A stretch of DNA of 64,000 nucleotides from Curtobacterium sp. MR_MD2014 (GTDB lineage: Bacteria; Actinomycetota; Actinomycetes; Actinomycetales; Microbacteriaceae). The notes beneath the pieces were generated by a model that saw nothing but the letters and a program-made list of their open reading frames with translations, did not search any database and was not told the origin of the DNA. Location: the NCBI RefSeq assembly GCF_000772085.1, contig NZ_CP009755.1, positions 1 to 64,000 on the forward strand, read 5' to 3'. A program made the translations under genes and the position numbers. The number at the start of each line of letters is the position of its first letter. Position 1 is the first letter of the stretch. Positions 54,016 through 62,812 of this stretch are shown piece by piece.

Positions 54016-55531
54016 GGGAGGGCTCCTGGTGGTGGTCGGCGGAAGTGGACGAGGAAGAGGAAGAGGAAGAGGACGTGGACGGCACCGGCGGGGTCGGGGT
54101 CGGCGTCGGTTCCGGCGTGCCCGCGCCGCGTCGCGCGCGGAGCACCCCGACGGCGACGAACAGCGCCGCGACCACGGTGATCACGGCCCCGGCGACCTGC
54201 AGCGCACCGACGACGGCGGCAGCGTGCGCTGCCGTGGTCCGGGCGACGGTCACGCTGCCGGGGACGAGCGCGGCGAGCACCGTCCCGGTCGCAGCGATCC
54301 CCACCGCCGTGGCGAGTTCGCTCGCGGTGTCGACGAGTGCCGCCCCGATCGACGTGCGGTCCGTCGGGAGCCCGGACAGGACACTCGCGCCGGCGACCGC
54401 TCCGACGACACGCATCCCGGCCGCGACGAGCACGAGGGCGACCGCGACCGCCGGGTACCCGGTACGCCCGGACAGGGTGAACACGGCGAGCCCGACGACG
54501 ACGGCCGTGGCGCTCGTCCACGCGGCCCGATCGAGCCCGACCCGCCGGACGAAGGGCCCGACGAAGCGGCCGCTCGCGAGGAGCACCACGACCTGGGGCA
54601 GGGTGCCGAGCGCGGCGAGGGCCGGCGGCCACCCCCACGCAGCCTGCAGCTGCAGGGTCACCGCGTAGGACAGCCCGGCGGTGGCGAGCCCGGCGGCGGC
54701 CTTGTACGCCAGACCGCTCGCGACGAGGGGCCGTGCCACCAGGGTGAGGTCGAGCAGCGGGTGCGGGGCCGTCCGCTCCCGCACGACGAAGCCCGCGACG
54801 GCGGCGACGGTGGCGGTCGCCGCGGCCCAGGTCGGCCAGCCGGTGGTGGACACGGCGAGCGTCGGGGTCACCAGGACGCCGACGACGGCGGCCGTGCCGA
54901 GCACGGCGCCGACGAGGTCGAGAGGGTGCCGGTGCAGGTCCGCCGGCCGATCGGCCACGATCCCGGAGCGGATGCCGACGAGCGCGACGAGGGCGATCGG
55001 CACGTTCGCCACCAGGAGCACCTGCCACGGCGCCACCGCGAGCACGAACCCGCCGATCGTCGGGCCGACCGCCAGCCCGACGAGCCCGGCGGTCGACACC
55101 ACGGTCAACGCCCGGACGCGCAGGTGGTCGGCGGAGAAGAGCCGGAAGGTCAGGGCCATCGAGCCGGGCGTGGTCATCGCGGCGGCGAGGCCCGTGAGGA
55201 CCCGGACGACGACGAGCTGCTCCACGCTGGTCACCAGGACGGTCGCGGCGCTCGCCGCGGCGAGCAGCACCAGCCCGACGAGCATCGTTCGGCGGCGGCC
55301 GAACCGGTCGGCGACCGCCCCGAACAGGAGCATGAGCCCGCCGAACGCGACCGAGTACGCGCTCGAGACCCACTGGAGCGAGGCAGTGGACGCGGCGAGG
55401 TCTCGACCGATCGTCGGCAGGGCGACGGTGAGGACCGAGTTGTCGAGCATCTCGAACAGGAACACGGCGGACAGCCCGGACAGGGCGATCCACGCGTCAC
55501 GGAGACGGGCGGGTGGGGTGTGTGCAGACAC
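54008..55531 (-). CDS. MFS transporter of the DHA2 (14-helix) drug-efflux type
   Basis: About 14 membrane helices and MFS motifs (LDNSVLTVALPTIGRDL near 30-44, DRFGRRR in the first loop, and the helix 5 block VGPTIGG) mark this 507-residue exporter. The C-terminal tail is low-complexity with a Pro/Thr stretch and nine consecutive serines, encoded by a GAGGAA-type hexamer array near 54051-54075. The ATG at 55531 has a weak AGGAG site. No regulator is adjacent, and substrates are unknown. Confidence 0.88.
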   Translation of the reverse strand: MSAHTPPARLRDAWIALSGLSAVFLFEMLDNSVLTVALPTIGRDLAASTASLQWVSSAYSVAFGGLMLLFGAVADRFGRRRTMLVGLVLLAAASAATVLVTSVEQLVVVRVLTGLAAAMTTPGSMALTFRLFSADHLRVRALTVVSTAGLVGLAVGPTIGGFVLAVAPWQVLLVANVPIALVALVGIRSGIVADRPADLHRHPLDLVGAVLGTAAVVGVLVTPTLAVSTTGWPTWAAATATVAAVAGFVVRERTAPHPLLDLTLVARPLVASGLAYKAAAGLATAGLSYAVTLQLQAAWGWPPALAALGTLPQVVVLLASGRFVGPFVRRVGLDRAAWTSATAVVVGLAVFTLSGRTGYPAVAVALVLVAAGMRVVGAVAGASVLSGLPTDRTSIGAALVDTASELATAVGIAATGTVLAALVPGSVTVARTTAAHAAAVVGALQVAGAVITVVAALFVAVGVLRARRGAGTPEPTPTPTPPVPSTSSSSSSSSSTSADHHQEPSRA

Positions 55532-55697
55532 GGGTGCACTCCTTTGATGAAGAAGTGGCGACTCCCGTGAGACGCGTGCACGCTCCCGGCCGGCGAGCGG
55601 CGCGGGATTTTTCCCTCTGCGAGGAACAGTAGCCCATCAGCGGCACGTGCAGAAGAGTGGCTGGGGACCTGCCGGGCGGCTCAGTGCAACGAGTCGC

Positions 55698-56252
55698 TCA
55701 CCCGTAGCCCTCGTCGTACAGTCGCCACCCGTCCTCGGTGTGGCGGAAGCAGAACTGCCACCCCTCGAGGGTCCCGGGGTCGGCGCCGTTCATGTTCGTC
55801 TCGGTGACGTCGACGGGGATGCACTCCTCGGCGACCCCGCCGCGCTCGTCGGCCGGGATCCGCTCGACGGCGCCGACGTTCCGGTGGGCGAGCAGGTCCG
55901 GGTGCTCGTCGAACCAGGACGTCGGCTGCCGCTGCCCGCACCACGCCTGGTCGGGTGACGACGGTGCGTGCGCAGCCGTGAGGGCTTCGGTCACCGCGCA
56001 GTCGTGGGCCTCGGCTGCGCGGAGGTACACCCGCAGGACCTGCTCCGACGAGGCGCTCGCCGGAGGGAGGCGTCGTGCGGTCTCGGCAGCGTGCTCGAGG
56101 TGCACGCCGATGCCGACCCCCGTGGCGATGACGGCCAGCGCGGCAGCGGACACGAGGACCGGCAGGACCCGTCGTCGTGGCGCTCGGTCGTGCGTCGTGT
56201 CCGTGGCGCCTCCTTCGACAGCGGTCGGATCCCCCTTGCTCGACCCTGACAC
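55698..56252 (-). CDS. Hypothetical single-pass membrane protein
   Basis: This 184-residue product has a charged cytoplasmic start, one membrane helix (about 27-50), and an extracellular domain with several cysteines and Trp (CAVTEAL, AWCGQRQ, CFRHTEDGWRLYDEG). I chose the GTG at 56252 because GGGAG lies 7 bases upstream; a longer frame to 56474 runs into the palindromic repeat. The family is not recognised. Confidence 0.65.
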   Translation of the reverse strand: MSGSSKGDPTAVEGGATDTTHDRAPRRRVLPVLVSAAALAVIATGVGIGVHLEHAAETARRLPPASASSEQVLRVYLRAAEAHDCAVTEALTAAHAPSSPDQAWCGQRQPTSWFDEHPDLLAHRNVGAVERIPADERGGVAEECIPVDVTETNMNGADPGTLEGWQFCFRHTEDGWRLYDEGYG

Positions 56253-56288
56253 GACAGCGCTCCCGTCGGCATCCCCCTGCGGGACGAA

Positions 56289-56306
56289 GCCGACCGGCCG
56301 GTCGGC
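56289..56306. promoter_or_regulatory. Perfect 18-bp palindrome upstream of 55698-56252 gene
   Basis: GCCGACCGGCCGGTCGGC lies 37 bases before the GTG start of the leftward gene. It could be an operator or a stem-loop; the partial GCCGATCGGC that follows overlaps it. Confidence 0.35.
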
Positions 56307-56443
56307 CGATCGGCTTGTCGTGTCACCCACGAGCGGGCAGGACACGCCGCTCGTCCTCCGCCCGGAGGGCGGAGGACGTCGGTGTGCGGCTCCGGACGTG
56401 ACGGATCTGGCCCGCTCGGTGGGCCGGACGCACCCACGACGCG

Positions 56444-56491
56444 GACGGACGGGAGGCGCGGTGCCAGCTGGCACCGCGCCTCCCGTCCGTC
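56444..56491. repeat. Palindromic repeat, copy 5 (terminator of the Gfo/Idh gene)
   Basis: A perfect 48-base palindrome (arms 56444-56467 and 56468-56491) with the family core. It lies 11 bases beyond the stop of the leftward Gfo/Idh/MocA gene. Confidence 0.85.
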
Positions 56492-56501
56492 ACGTGGCTG
56501 G

Positions 56502-57617
56502 CTAGGCGTTCGCGCCCTCCGCCAGCACCGCAGCAGCCGGGTCGAAGTCCTCCGGCAGCGGCTCCGGCTTCGTGATGCGCGAGGTGATCTCGACGGGCTG
56601 GCCGGAGTCGGCGGCGTCCCGGATGCCGAGCATGACGTCGAGCGCGTGGGACGCGACGGCACCGGAGGCGCGCTCCGGGCGGCCCTCGGCGATCGCACGT
56701 GCCATCTCGACGACGCCCGTGCCGCGACCCCAGGTCGAGCCCTTGTGCTCGAGGGTCGTCGGCTCGTCCTTGCCGAGCGTCCACAGCGTGCTGTCGCCGT
56801 CGAAGACGTTCGGGTCCGGCAGCACGATCGTGCCCTCGGAACCGTTGATCTCGACGAAGCCGTTGCGGGGCAGGGCGTGCTGGAACGACAGGGTCGTCTG
56901 CGCGGACTGCCCGTCGGCGAACGAGATGAGCGCGGCGTGGTGCGTGGGCACCTCGACCGCGAACTCGGTGCCGGCACGGGGGCCGGAGCCGATCACGCGG
57001 GTCTCGCGGGACTTCGACGACACGGCCTGCACGCGCGAGGCCGAGCCGAACGCGTGGAGCAGGGTCGTCACGTAGTACGGGCCGATGTCGAACAGCGGAC
57101 CGGCGCCCTCGGCGTAGAGGAACTCGGGGTCCGGGTGCCACTGGTCCGGGCCGGGCACGTGGAACATCGTCGTCGCGGTGAGCGGCGTGCCGATGTCACC
57201 GCGGGCGATGGCGCGGATCGCGGTCTGGATGCCGGCACCGAGCACGGTGTCGGGGGCGGTCGCGTACCGCACGCCGGCGGCCGACGCGGCGGCCAGGAGC
57301 GCCTGGGCGTCCTCGGCGGTGGTGGCGACCGGCTTCTCGCTCCAGGTGTGCTTGCCGGCGGCGATGATCTGCTGGCCGACCTTCGCGTGCTCGGCCGGGA
57401 TCGTGATGTTGACGACGATCGAGATGTCGTCGCGGGCGAGGAGCTCCTCGACCGTGCCCGACGACGGCACGCCGTACTTCTCGGCCTGCGATGCCGCGCG
57501 CTCGAGGATGAGGTCGGCGACCATCAGGACCTCGACGTCGGCGAACTGCGTCAGGTTGGTCAGGTACTGGTCCGAGATGTTGCCGGCACCGATGATGCCG
57601 ACTCCGACGCGGCTCAC
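56502..57617 (-). CDS. Gfo/Idh/MocA-family sugar oxidoreductase
   Basis: An NAD(P)-dependent dehydrogenase of about 371 residues. The N-terminal Rossmann motif is GVGIIGAGNIS and the conserved EKP is at about 93-95 (SEKPVATT). The DIGPYYV block near residue 175 marks the C-terminal domain. The GTG at 57617 overlaps the isomerase stop (GTGA). Family members oxidise sugars, inositols or glycosides. With the isomerase and divergent MFS carrier it forms a small sugar-catabolic unit. Confidence 0.88.
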   Translation of the reverse strand: MSRVGVGIIGAGNISDQYLTNLTQFADVEVLMVADLILERAASQAEKYGVPSSGTVEELLARDDISIVVNITIPAEHAKVGQQIIAAGKHTWSEKPVATTAEDAQALLAAASAAGVRYATAPDTVLGAGIQTAIRAIARGDIGTPLTATTMFHVPGPDQWHPDPEFLYAEGAGPLFDIGPYYVTTLLHAFGSASRVQAVSSKSRETRVIGSGPRAGTEFAVEVPTHHAALISFADGQSAQTTLSFQHALPRNGFVEINGSEGTIVLPDPNVFDGDSTLWTLGKDEPTTLEHKGSTWGRGTGVVEMARAIAEGRPERASGAVASHALDVMLGIRDAADSGQPVEITSRITKPEPLPEDFDPAAAVLAEGANA

Positions 57618-58414
57618 TTGTCGTTGCCCTTCAGCCACTCGAGCGACTCGGTGATGCCCTGGAAGACGTCGCCCGAGTACGCGTCGAACTCGACGACGCG
57701 GATGGCCTGCGGTGCGGCGGCGAGGATGCCCCGCACGTCGACGTCGCCCTGGCCGGCCGGGGTCTGGTTCTCGAAGGCGCGCTGCAGTGCCTCCGGCACG
57801 ACGAGGGCGCTCTCGGACGAGGGCAGCGCGGTGAGGATGTCACCGTCGACCTTGCCGTCCTTGACGTGGATGGCGACGACGCGGTCGCCGAGCGACTGCA
57901 GGACGGCCGGGGCGTCGGCGCCGCCGACGGTCGCCCAGAAGGTGTCGACCTCGAGGACGGTCTCCGGCGAGAGCTGCGACACGAAGAGCTCGTAGACGGT
58001 CTTGCCGTCGACCTTGTTCGTGAACTCCCACTGGTGGTTGTGGTACCCGAACTTCAGGCCGCGCGCGGTGGCCTCGGCGGTGAGCTCGTTGACGCGCTCG
58101 GCGATCTTCGCGACGTCGTCAGCGGTCTGCCAGCGGTCGGTCGGGATGAACGGGTCGATGACGGTCTGGATGCCGAGGCGCTGGGCGGCGTCCCAGATCG
58201 GCGCGGTGTCCTCGGCGTCGATCACGGCGACGTGGCCGGACGGGGCCTTCAGGCCCGTGGCGGCGAAGGCCTTCTCGAGGTCGGCGGCGCGCTCGACGAA
58301 CGCGTACGGCTCGACGTTCTCGTAGCCGATCTCGCGCACCCGGGCGATGGCCTTGTCGAGGTCTTCGGCGATGGCGTCGCGCAGCGAGTACAGCTGCACA
58401 GAGGTGGTGGGCAT
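57614..58414 (-). CDS. Sugar phosphate isomerase/epimerase (xylose-isomerase-like TIM barrel)
   Basis: The 266-residue TIM barrel has metal-site blocks FGYHNHQWEF (about 122-131), EVDTFWATVGG, IHVKDG and VEFDAYSG. ATG 58414 has AAGGAG about 9 bases upstream; the longer frame to 58570 runs through the promoter. It is the first gene of a two-gene leftward operon with the Gfo/Idh dehydrogenase. Such pairs often act in 3-keto-sugar or inositol metabolism, not provable here. Confidence 0.87.
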   Translation of the reverse strand: MPTTSVQLYSLRDAIAEDLDKAIARVREIGYENVEPYAFVERAADLEKAFAATGLKAPSGHVAVIDAEDTAPIWDAAQRLGIQTVIDPFIPTDRWQTADDVAKIAERVNELTAEATARGLKFGYHNHQWEFTNKVDGKTVYELFVSQLSPETVLEVDTFWATVGGADAPAVLQSLGDRVVAIHVKDGKVDGDILTALPSSESALVVPEALQRAFENQTPAGQGDVDVRGILAAAPQAIRVVEFDAYSGDVFQGITESLEWLKGNDK

Positions 58415-58500
58415 GGCAGAGGGCTCCTTCGGTCCTGTCAGGTTGTCGGGGCCCGTCGAGGATCGATGCTCCCCGGCGAGATCGAGACCGACGCTACCCC

Positions 58501-58525
58501 AAAAACCACCCGCTGTGTAGTTTTT
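58501..58525. promoter_or_regulatory. Candidate operator near the isomerase promoter
   Basis: Imperfect inverted repeat of AAAAACCAC (58501-58509) and GTAGTTTTT (58517-58525). It is unusually A/T-rich and lies in the isomerase/MFS divergent region. Confidence 0.4.
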
Positions 58526-58606
58526 GTCGCGCGTCGCCGGTGCCGCACTCGCGCGCCGTCTGGACGACACGTGTCGATCACCCCTCGGGAGATGTATGCT
58601 CGCCGA

Positions 58607-58634
58607 CGGAAAACCTTGCAGTACAAGGTTTCCG
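58607..58634. promoter_or_regulatory. Candidate operator of the sugar MFS gene
   Basis: Eleven-bp arms CGGAAA(A)CCTTG and CAAGGTTTCCG with a one-base bulge flank CAGTA, 20 bases before the MFS ATG. The left half matches the tetR promoter site at 43419. Confidence 0.65.
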
Positions 58635-58653
58635 ATCGACTCAAGGAGGCGTC

Positions 58654-59949
58654 ATGAGCACACCCGAACCCGGCAGCCCCGCACTGCTGGACCCGGAAGC
58701 GGGCATCACCCAGCCCGTCAGCACCGTCAAGGTGGGGATCGGCTACCAGGTCGCCCTGTTCCTCGGACAGTTCGGCCTGTTCGTGGCGCTCATGGCCCCG
58801 GTCTACGTCAGCATGCAGATCAAGGCACAGGCCCTGGTCGGCGACGACGCGGCGAACGTCATCGGCTCCGTGCTGCCGATCGGCGCGTTCGGTGCGCTCA
58901 TCATGAACCCGCTGGCCGGCGCGCTGTCCGACCGGACCCGCACGCGCTGGGGCCGCCGACGCCCGTGGCTGCTCGGCGGTGTCGTCGTCTTCGCGATCGC
59001 GCTCGCCTGGATCGCCTACGCGCCCGACGTCCTCAACCTGACGCTCGGCTGGCTGCTCGCGCAGCTCGCCGCGAACGCCACGCTCGCCACCCTGCTCGCG
59101 AGCTTCGCCGACAACGTGCCGCAGCTCCAACGCGGCCGGGCGTCGAGCATCATCGCCCTGGCGCAGAACATCGCCGTGCTCGCCGGCACCTACCTGTCGG
59201 TGTTCTTCGTCGCGAACCTGCCGGTGCTGTTCATCGCTCCCGGCATCCTGGCGATCGTCCTGGTCGTCGTGTACGCCCTGGTCGCCCGTGACGACCTGCC
59301 CACCTACAAGCTCAAGCCGTTCACCTGGATCAACCTCATCTCGTCGTTCTGGACGAACCCGATCAAGAACCCCGACTTCGCGTTCGCGTGGTGGTCGCGC
59401 TTCCTGATCATCCTGGCGACGTTCATGTTCACGACCTACCGCCTGCTCTACATGCAGGAGCACCTCGGGATCGCGGACCTGAAGGAGGCCACCGAGGCCG
59501 TCGCGTTCGGCGTGCTCCTCTACACGCTCGCCCTGCTCGTCAGCGCGGCACTCTCCGGCTGGGCGTCGGACCGGATCGGCCGCCGCAAGGTCTTCGTCGG
59601 CGGATCGACGGCGCTGTTCGCGGTCGGCCTGGTGATCCTCGCCCACGCCGACACCGTGACGGGCTTCTACGTCGCCGAGGTCGTCATGGGCTTCGCCTAC
59701 GGCATCTACTCGGCCATCGACACCGCGCTCGTCGTGGACGTGCTGCCGAACGCCGACCGTCCGGGCAAGGACCTCGGTGTGATCAACATCGCGAACGCGC
59801 TGCCGCAGTCGCTCGCACCCGCCATCTCGCTCTTCTTCCTGAAGATCGGCAGCAGCCACCCGGACAACTACGAGCTCATGTGCTGGGCCGCCGGCATCGT
59901 CGCCCTGCTCGGTGCGCTGGTGGTCATCCCGATCAAGCGGGTCCGCTGA
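58654..59949 (+). CDS. MFS sugar transporter
   Basis: The 431-residue carrier has 12 membrane helices and the MFS loop LSDRTRTRWGRRRP after helix 2, which resembles glycoside-pentoside-hexuronide-type symporters. AAGGAG at 58643-58648 lies five bases before the ATG; the frame from 58540 crosses the operator and is rejected. Divergent from the isomerase/Gfo dehydrogenase operon, it probably imports their substrate. The hairpin at 59971 follows. Confidence 0.88.
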   Translation: MSTPEPGSPALLDPEAGITQPVSTVKVGIGYQVALFLGQFGLFVALMAPVYVSMQIKAQALVGDDAANVIGSVLPIGAFGALIMNPLAGALSDRTRTRWGRRRPWLLGGVVVFAIALAWIAYAPDVLNLTLGWLLAQLAANATLATLLASFADNVPQLQRGRASSIIALAQNIAVLAGTYLSVFFVANLPVLFIAPGILAIVLVVVYALVARDDLPTYKLKPFTWINLISSFWTNPIKNPDFAFAWWSRFLIILATFMFTTYRLLYMQEHLGIADLKEATEAVAFGVLLYTLALLVSAALSGWASDRIGRRKVFVGGSTALFAVGLVILAHADTVTGFYVAEVVMGFAYGIYSAIDTALVVDVLPNADRPGKDLGVINIANALPQSLAPAISLFFLKIGSSHPDNYELMCWAAGIVALLGALVVIPIKRVR

Positions 59950-59970
59950 CGCCCGTCGCACCGACGGACT

Positions 59971-60017
59971 GGCGCGCCCCGCTCAGCGGCAACGCGAAGC
60001 GTTGTGCGGGGCGCGCC
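59971..60017. terminator. Terminator of the sugar MFS gene
   Basis: A 12-bp stem (59971-59982 with 60006-60017) encloses an inner AACGC/GCGTT stem, 21 bases past the MFS stop. Confidence 0.8.
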
Positions 60018-60030
60018 GACCGAGCCTGCG

Positions 60031-60070
60031 AGGGAGGACGGTGCCAGCTGGCACCGCGCCTCCGGTCCGT
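60031..60070. repeat. Degenerate copy of the palindromic repeat
   Basis: AGGGAGGACGGTGCCAGCTG and GCACCGCGCCTCCGGTCCGT, joined at 60050/60051, keep the centre (60040-60055) but have lost the left GACGGACGG core. Confidence 0.5.
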
Positions 60071-60120
60071 TCGTCTGGCGTCCGCCGTCCGTCCGCAGGT
60101 CGCGTCGTTACCGTGGGTCG

Positions 60121-61443
60121 GTGCGCTCCACCGAAACCCGTTCCTTCGACTCCCCGGCCGGCACGATCGAGGCGGTCGTCGACGGCGACGTGACCCGCGC
60201 CCTCGGGATCCCCTACGCGCAGGCCGAGCGCTTCGCGCCGCCGTCGCCGCAACCGCCGTTCAGCGGGCCGTTCCGCGCGGACACCCCGGCGCCCGTCCCA
60301 CCGCAGCCGAGCGCGCAGTTCGTCGACCAGCTCCTGCCGTCGATGGACCACCTGCAGGTCGACGAGCACTGCCAGCGACTCAGCATCACGGTGCCCTCGG
60401 ACGTCCGACCCGACGAGCGCCTGCCCGTGGTGGTCTGGGTGCACGGCGGGTCCTACGTGCTCGGCGGCGGTGACCTGCCGATCCACGACGCCCACGACCT
60501 GGTGACCGAGCAGCGCGTGGTCGTCGTCACGGTGACCTACCGGCTCGGGGTGCTCGGGTTCCTCGGTGACGGCGAGACGGTGCCGGCCAACCTCGGACTG
60601 CTCGACCTGGTCGAGGCGTTCCGGTGGGTGCAGCGGAACATCGCGGCGTTCGGCGGGGACCCCGACTCCGTCACCGCGTCCGGGCAGTCCGCCGGAGCCG
60701 ACGCGATCGCGCACCTCATGATCAGCGAGGGCGCCCGCGGCCTGTTCCGCCGCGCGATCGTGCAGAGCGCGCCGCTCGGGCTCTCGCGCGGGCGGGCGCG
60801 GATGAACCGGGCGATGGTCCGGGCCGTCGGGTCGGTCGCGGCGGACACGTCGCTCGACGAGGTCCTCGAGCGGCAGGCCCTCGCGGCGAAGGCCGGTGGC
60901 CGGTACGGCCTGGCCGGCGGCATGCCGTTCGGCACGCAGTACGGGTTCGCACCGTTGCCCGCCGAGCGCGACACCGACCGGGCCTGGCGGTCGGTCGCAC
61001 CGGAGGTCGACGTGCTCATCGGGTCCGGCTCGGACGAGGCGGGCATGTACGTGCCGCTCGTCCCGGGGCTCCGGACGGCCGCGCGGTCCCGCCTGGTCCG
61101 ACCCCTGCTGCGCTGGCTGCTCGTGCGGCCCCTGTCCGAGGTGATCTACGGCCGCGATGCGCGGCGCTTCGCCGATCGTCACCGGGCCACCGGTGGACGG
61201 GCGACGGTCTACCGGTTGCTGCGGCACCCGTCCGTGGCGCCGGTCGGTGCGGTGCACATGAGCGACCTGCCGTTGCTGCTCGGCGGTCGGTCGGCGTGGG
61301 TGGGCAGTCGCTTCGTGCCGGAGCGGGACTGGCCGGAGGTCGAACGGCGCGGGCGGGCGTTCCGGGCGGTCTGGGCGGAGTTCGCGCGGACCGGACGGGT
61401 GACGGCGGCGGACGACGAGACGCTGGTGTTCGACCGGGGGTGA
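60121..61443 (+). CDS. Type B carboxylesterase
   Basis: The 440-residue serine esterase shows VWVHGGSYVLGGG (oxyanion hole), the nucleophile in GQSAGADA and a His-region APVGAVHMSD. The N-terminal part has the type B opening SPAGTIEAVVDGDVTRALGIPYA. No signal peptide. I chose GTG 60121; TACCGT ends six bases upstream, suggesting a leaderless mRNA. The longer frame from 60004 would run through the repeat. Stands alone; substrate unknown. Confidence 0.88.
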   Translation: MRSTETRSFDSPAGTIEAVVDGDVTRALGIPYAQAERFAPPSPQPPFSGPFRADTPAPVPPQPSAQFVDQLLPSMDHLQVDEHCQRLSITVPSDVRPDERLPVVVWVHGGSYVLGGGDLPIHDAHDLVTEQRVVVVTVTYRLGVLGFLGDGETVPANLGLLDLVEAFRWVQRNIAAFGGDPDSVTASGQSAGADAIAHLMISEGARGLFRRAIVQSAPLGLSRGRARMNRAMVRAVGSVAADTSLDEVLERQALAAKAGGRYGLAGGMPFGTQYGFAPLPAERDTDRAWRSVAPEVDVLIGSGSDEAGMYVPLVPGLRTAARSRLVRPLLRWLLVRPLSEVIYGRDARRFADRHRATGGRATVYRLLRHPSVAPVGAVHMSDLPLLLGGRSAWVGSRFVPERDWPEVERRGRAFRAVWAEFARTGRVTAADDETLVFDRG

Positions 61444-61530
61444 CCTCCACCGGGCCCGTACCGGCTGCACCGCGAGGGGCCGGGCACTCGGCCCCGACCC
61501 CTGCGACGGTGTGCTGCGGTGTCGCGGTGC

Positions 61531-62775
61531 TCAGCCGCGACGCGTCGCCCCGATCGCCCAGACCCGGGGCGGTTCGACCCCGTTGACGGCGTGGTCGCCG
61601 ACGATCCGGGCCTTGAACACCCACGGGTTGTGGCTCCCCGCGGTGCGGGCGTTCCGCCAGTGCCGGTCGAGGTTCTTCGTCGTGCTCACACCCGAGGCCG
61701 CGAGGGCGTCGAACAGGTGTGACGTCGCCGTGGTCGCGAGGGACGTGAGCGAGACCTGCGCCTGTGCGGTCGCGAGCTCGGCGCGGTCGTTGCGGCGCTC
61801 GTCCTCTGCCTCGTCGAGGGCAGCACCCTCGTACGCGGCCTGCAGCGCCTCGGCTGCCCGGTCGACGATCGCGGTCGCCGCGAATCCGGCCGCGGACACC
61901 TCGCCGACGACCTGCAGGATCTGCGGGTCCGCGGCGAAGGTGTCGGCGTTGCCGTGCGAGAACACCCGGTTGCGGTTCCTGACCTGCAGCGCGATCTCCC
62001 GCTCGGCGGCCAGGACGGAGCCGGCGAGCACGGTGAGGAGCACCGCCTGGTAGAACGCGGTCTGGTACTTGAACCGGTCGTCGAACAGCACGACCGCGTC
62101 GGCCTGCACGACGGCGTCGGTGAACGTGCTCGTCCCCGAGCCCGTGGTCCGCTGGCCGAAGCCGTCCCAGTCGTCCGAGTGGGCGACCCCCGGCTGGTGT
62201 GCGTCGACGATCGCGATGACCCGCTCGCCGGTGTCGGTGCGCTCCGCGTACGTGTCGATCCAGTCCGCGAAGATGCTGCCCGTCGAGTAGTACTTCTGCC
62301 CGCTGACGCGGAAGGTGCCGTCGTCCTGCGGCGTGACCTTCGTGACGACGTCGCCGACCTGCACGGCCCCGACCTCGGTCCAGGAGTTGCCGGCGATCTC
62401 GCCCCGACCGAAGCGTCCGAGCCAGGCATCGCGTTCGCCGGAGCGCCCGACGAGCCGGTCCTCCACGAGGGCGAAGTGCCCGCGCAGGGCCTGCGGGATG
62501 TTGCTGTCCGCGGCGGCGAGCTCGGTGAGCAGGCGGAAGAGCTGCGGGAGGGTCGCGCCCGCGCCACCGAACGCGACGGGGACGCGGACCGCGCCGAACC
62601 CGGCGGCTGCGAGTTCGCGGATCTCGTCGAAGGGGAGCCGATGGTCCTGCTCCCGCTCGGAGGCGCCGGCGGCGATGCGGTCGAAGATCGGCCGGAAGCG
62701 ACCGGCAAGGGTCTCGTAGTCGACCGGTGCGGTGGTCTGGGCGGTGCCGAGCTGGTCGGCCGTGGTGTCGGTCAT
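61531..62775 (-). CDS. Acyl-CoA-dehydrogenase-fold flavin monooxygenase (DszC/SfnB-like)
   Basis: The 414-residue protein has the acyl-CoA dehydrogenase fold with three domains. A Ser-Thr-Gly block (KYYSTGSIFADW) and the C-terminal ARTAGSHNPWVFK are typical of DszC/SfnB-type FMNH2-dependent monooxygenases, which act on sulphur compounds or related substrates. GGAAGG lies 9 bases before the ATG. It is downstream of the AmiS/UreI gene. A flavin reductase partner is not in the window. Confidence 0.82.
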   Translation of the reverse strand: MTDTTADQLGTAQTTAPVDYETLAGRFRPIFDRIAAGASEREQDHRLPFDEIRELAAAGFGAVRVPVAFGGAGATLPQLFRLLTELAAADSNIPQALRGHFALVEDRLVGRSGERDAWLGRFGRGEIAGNSWTEVGAVQVGDVVTKVTPQDDGTFRVSGQKYYSTGSIFADWIDTYAERTDTGERVIAIVDAHQPGVAHSDDWDGFGQRTTGSGTSTFTDAVVQADAVVLFDDRFKYQTAFYQAVLLTVLAGSVLAAEREIALQVRNRNRVFSHGNADTFAADPQILQVVGEVSAAGFAATAIVDRAAEALQAAYEGAALDEAEDERRNDRAELATAQAQVSLTSLATTATSHLFDALAASGVSTTKNLDRHWRNARTAGSHNPWVFKARIVGDHAVNGVEPPRVWAIGATRRG

Positions 62776-62812
62776 GGTGTCGTGCCTTCCGGGTTGCGTG
62801 TGCGGGTGCTGT

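Noticed and set aside
58438..59961. A 507-codon minus-strand frame opposite the sugar MFS gene
   Set aside because: Shadow of the MFS gene with an Arg/Asp/Glu-rich translation and no domain.
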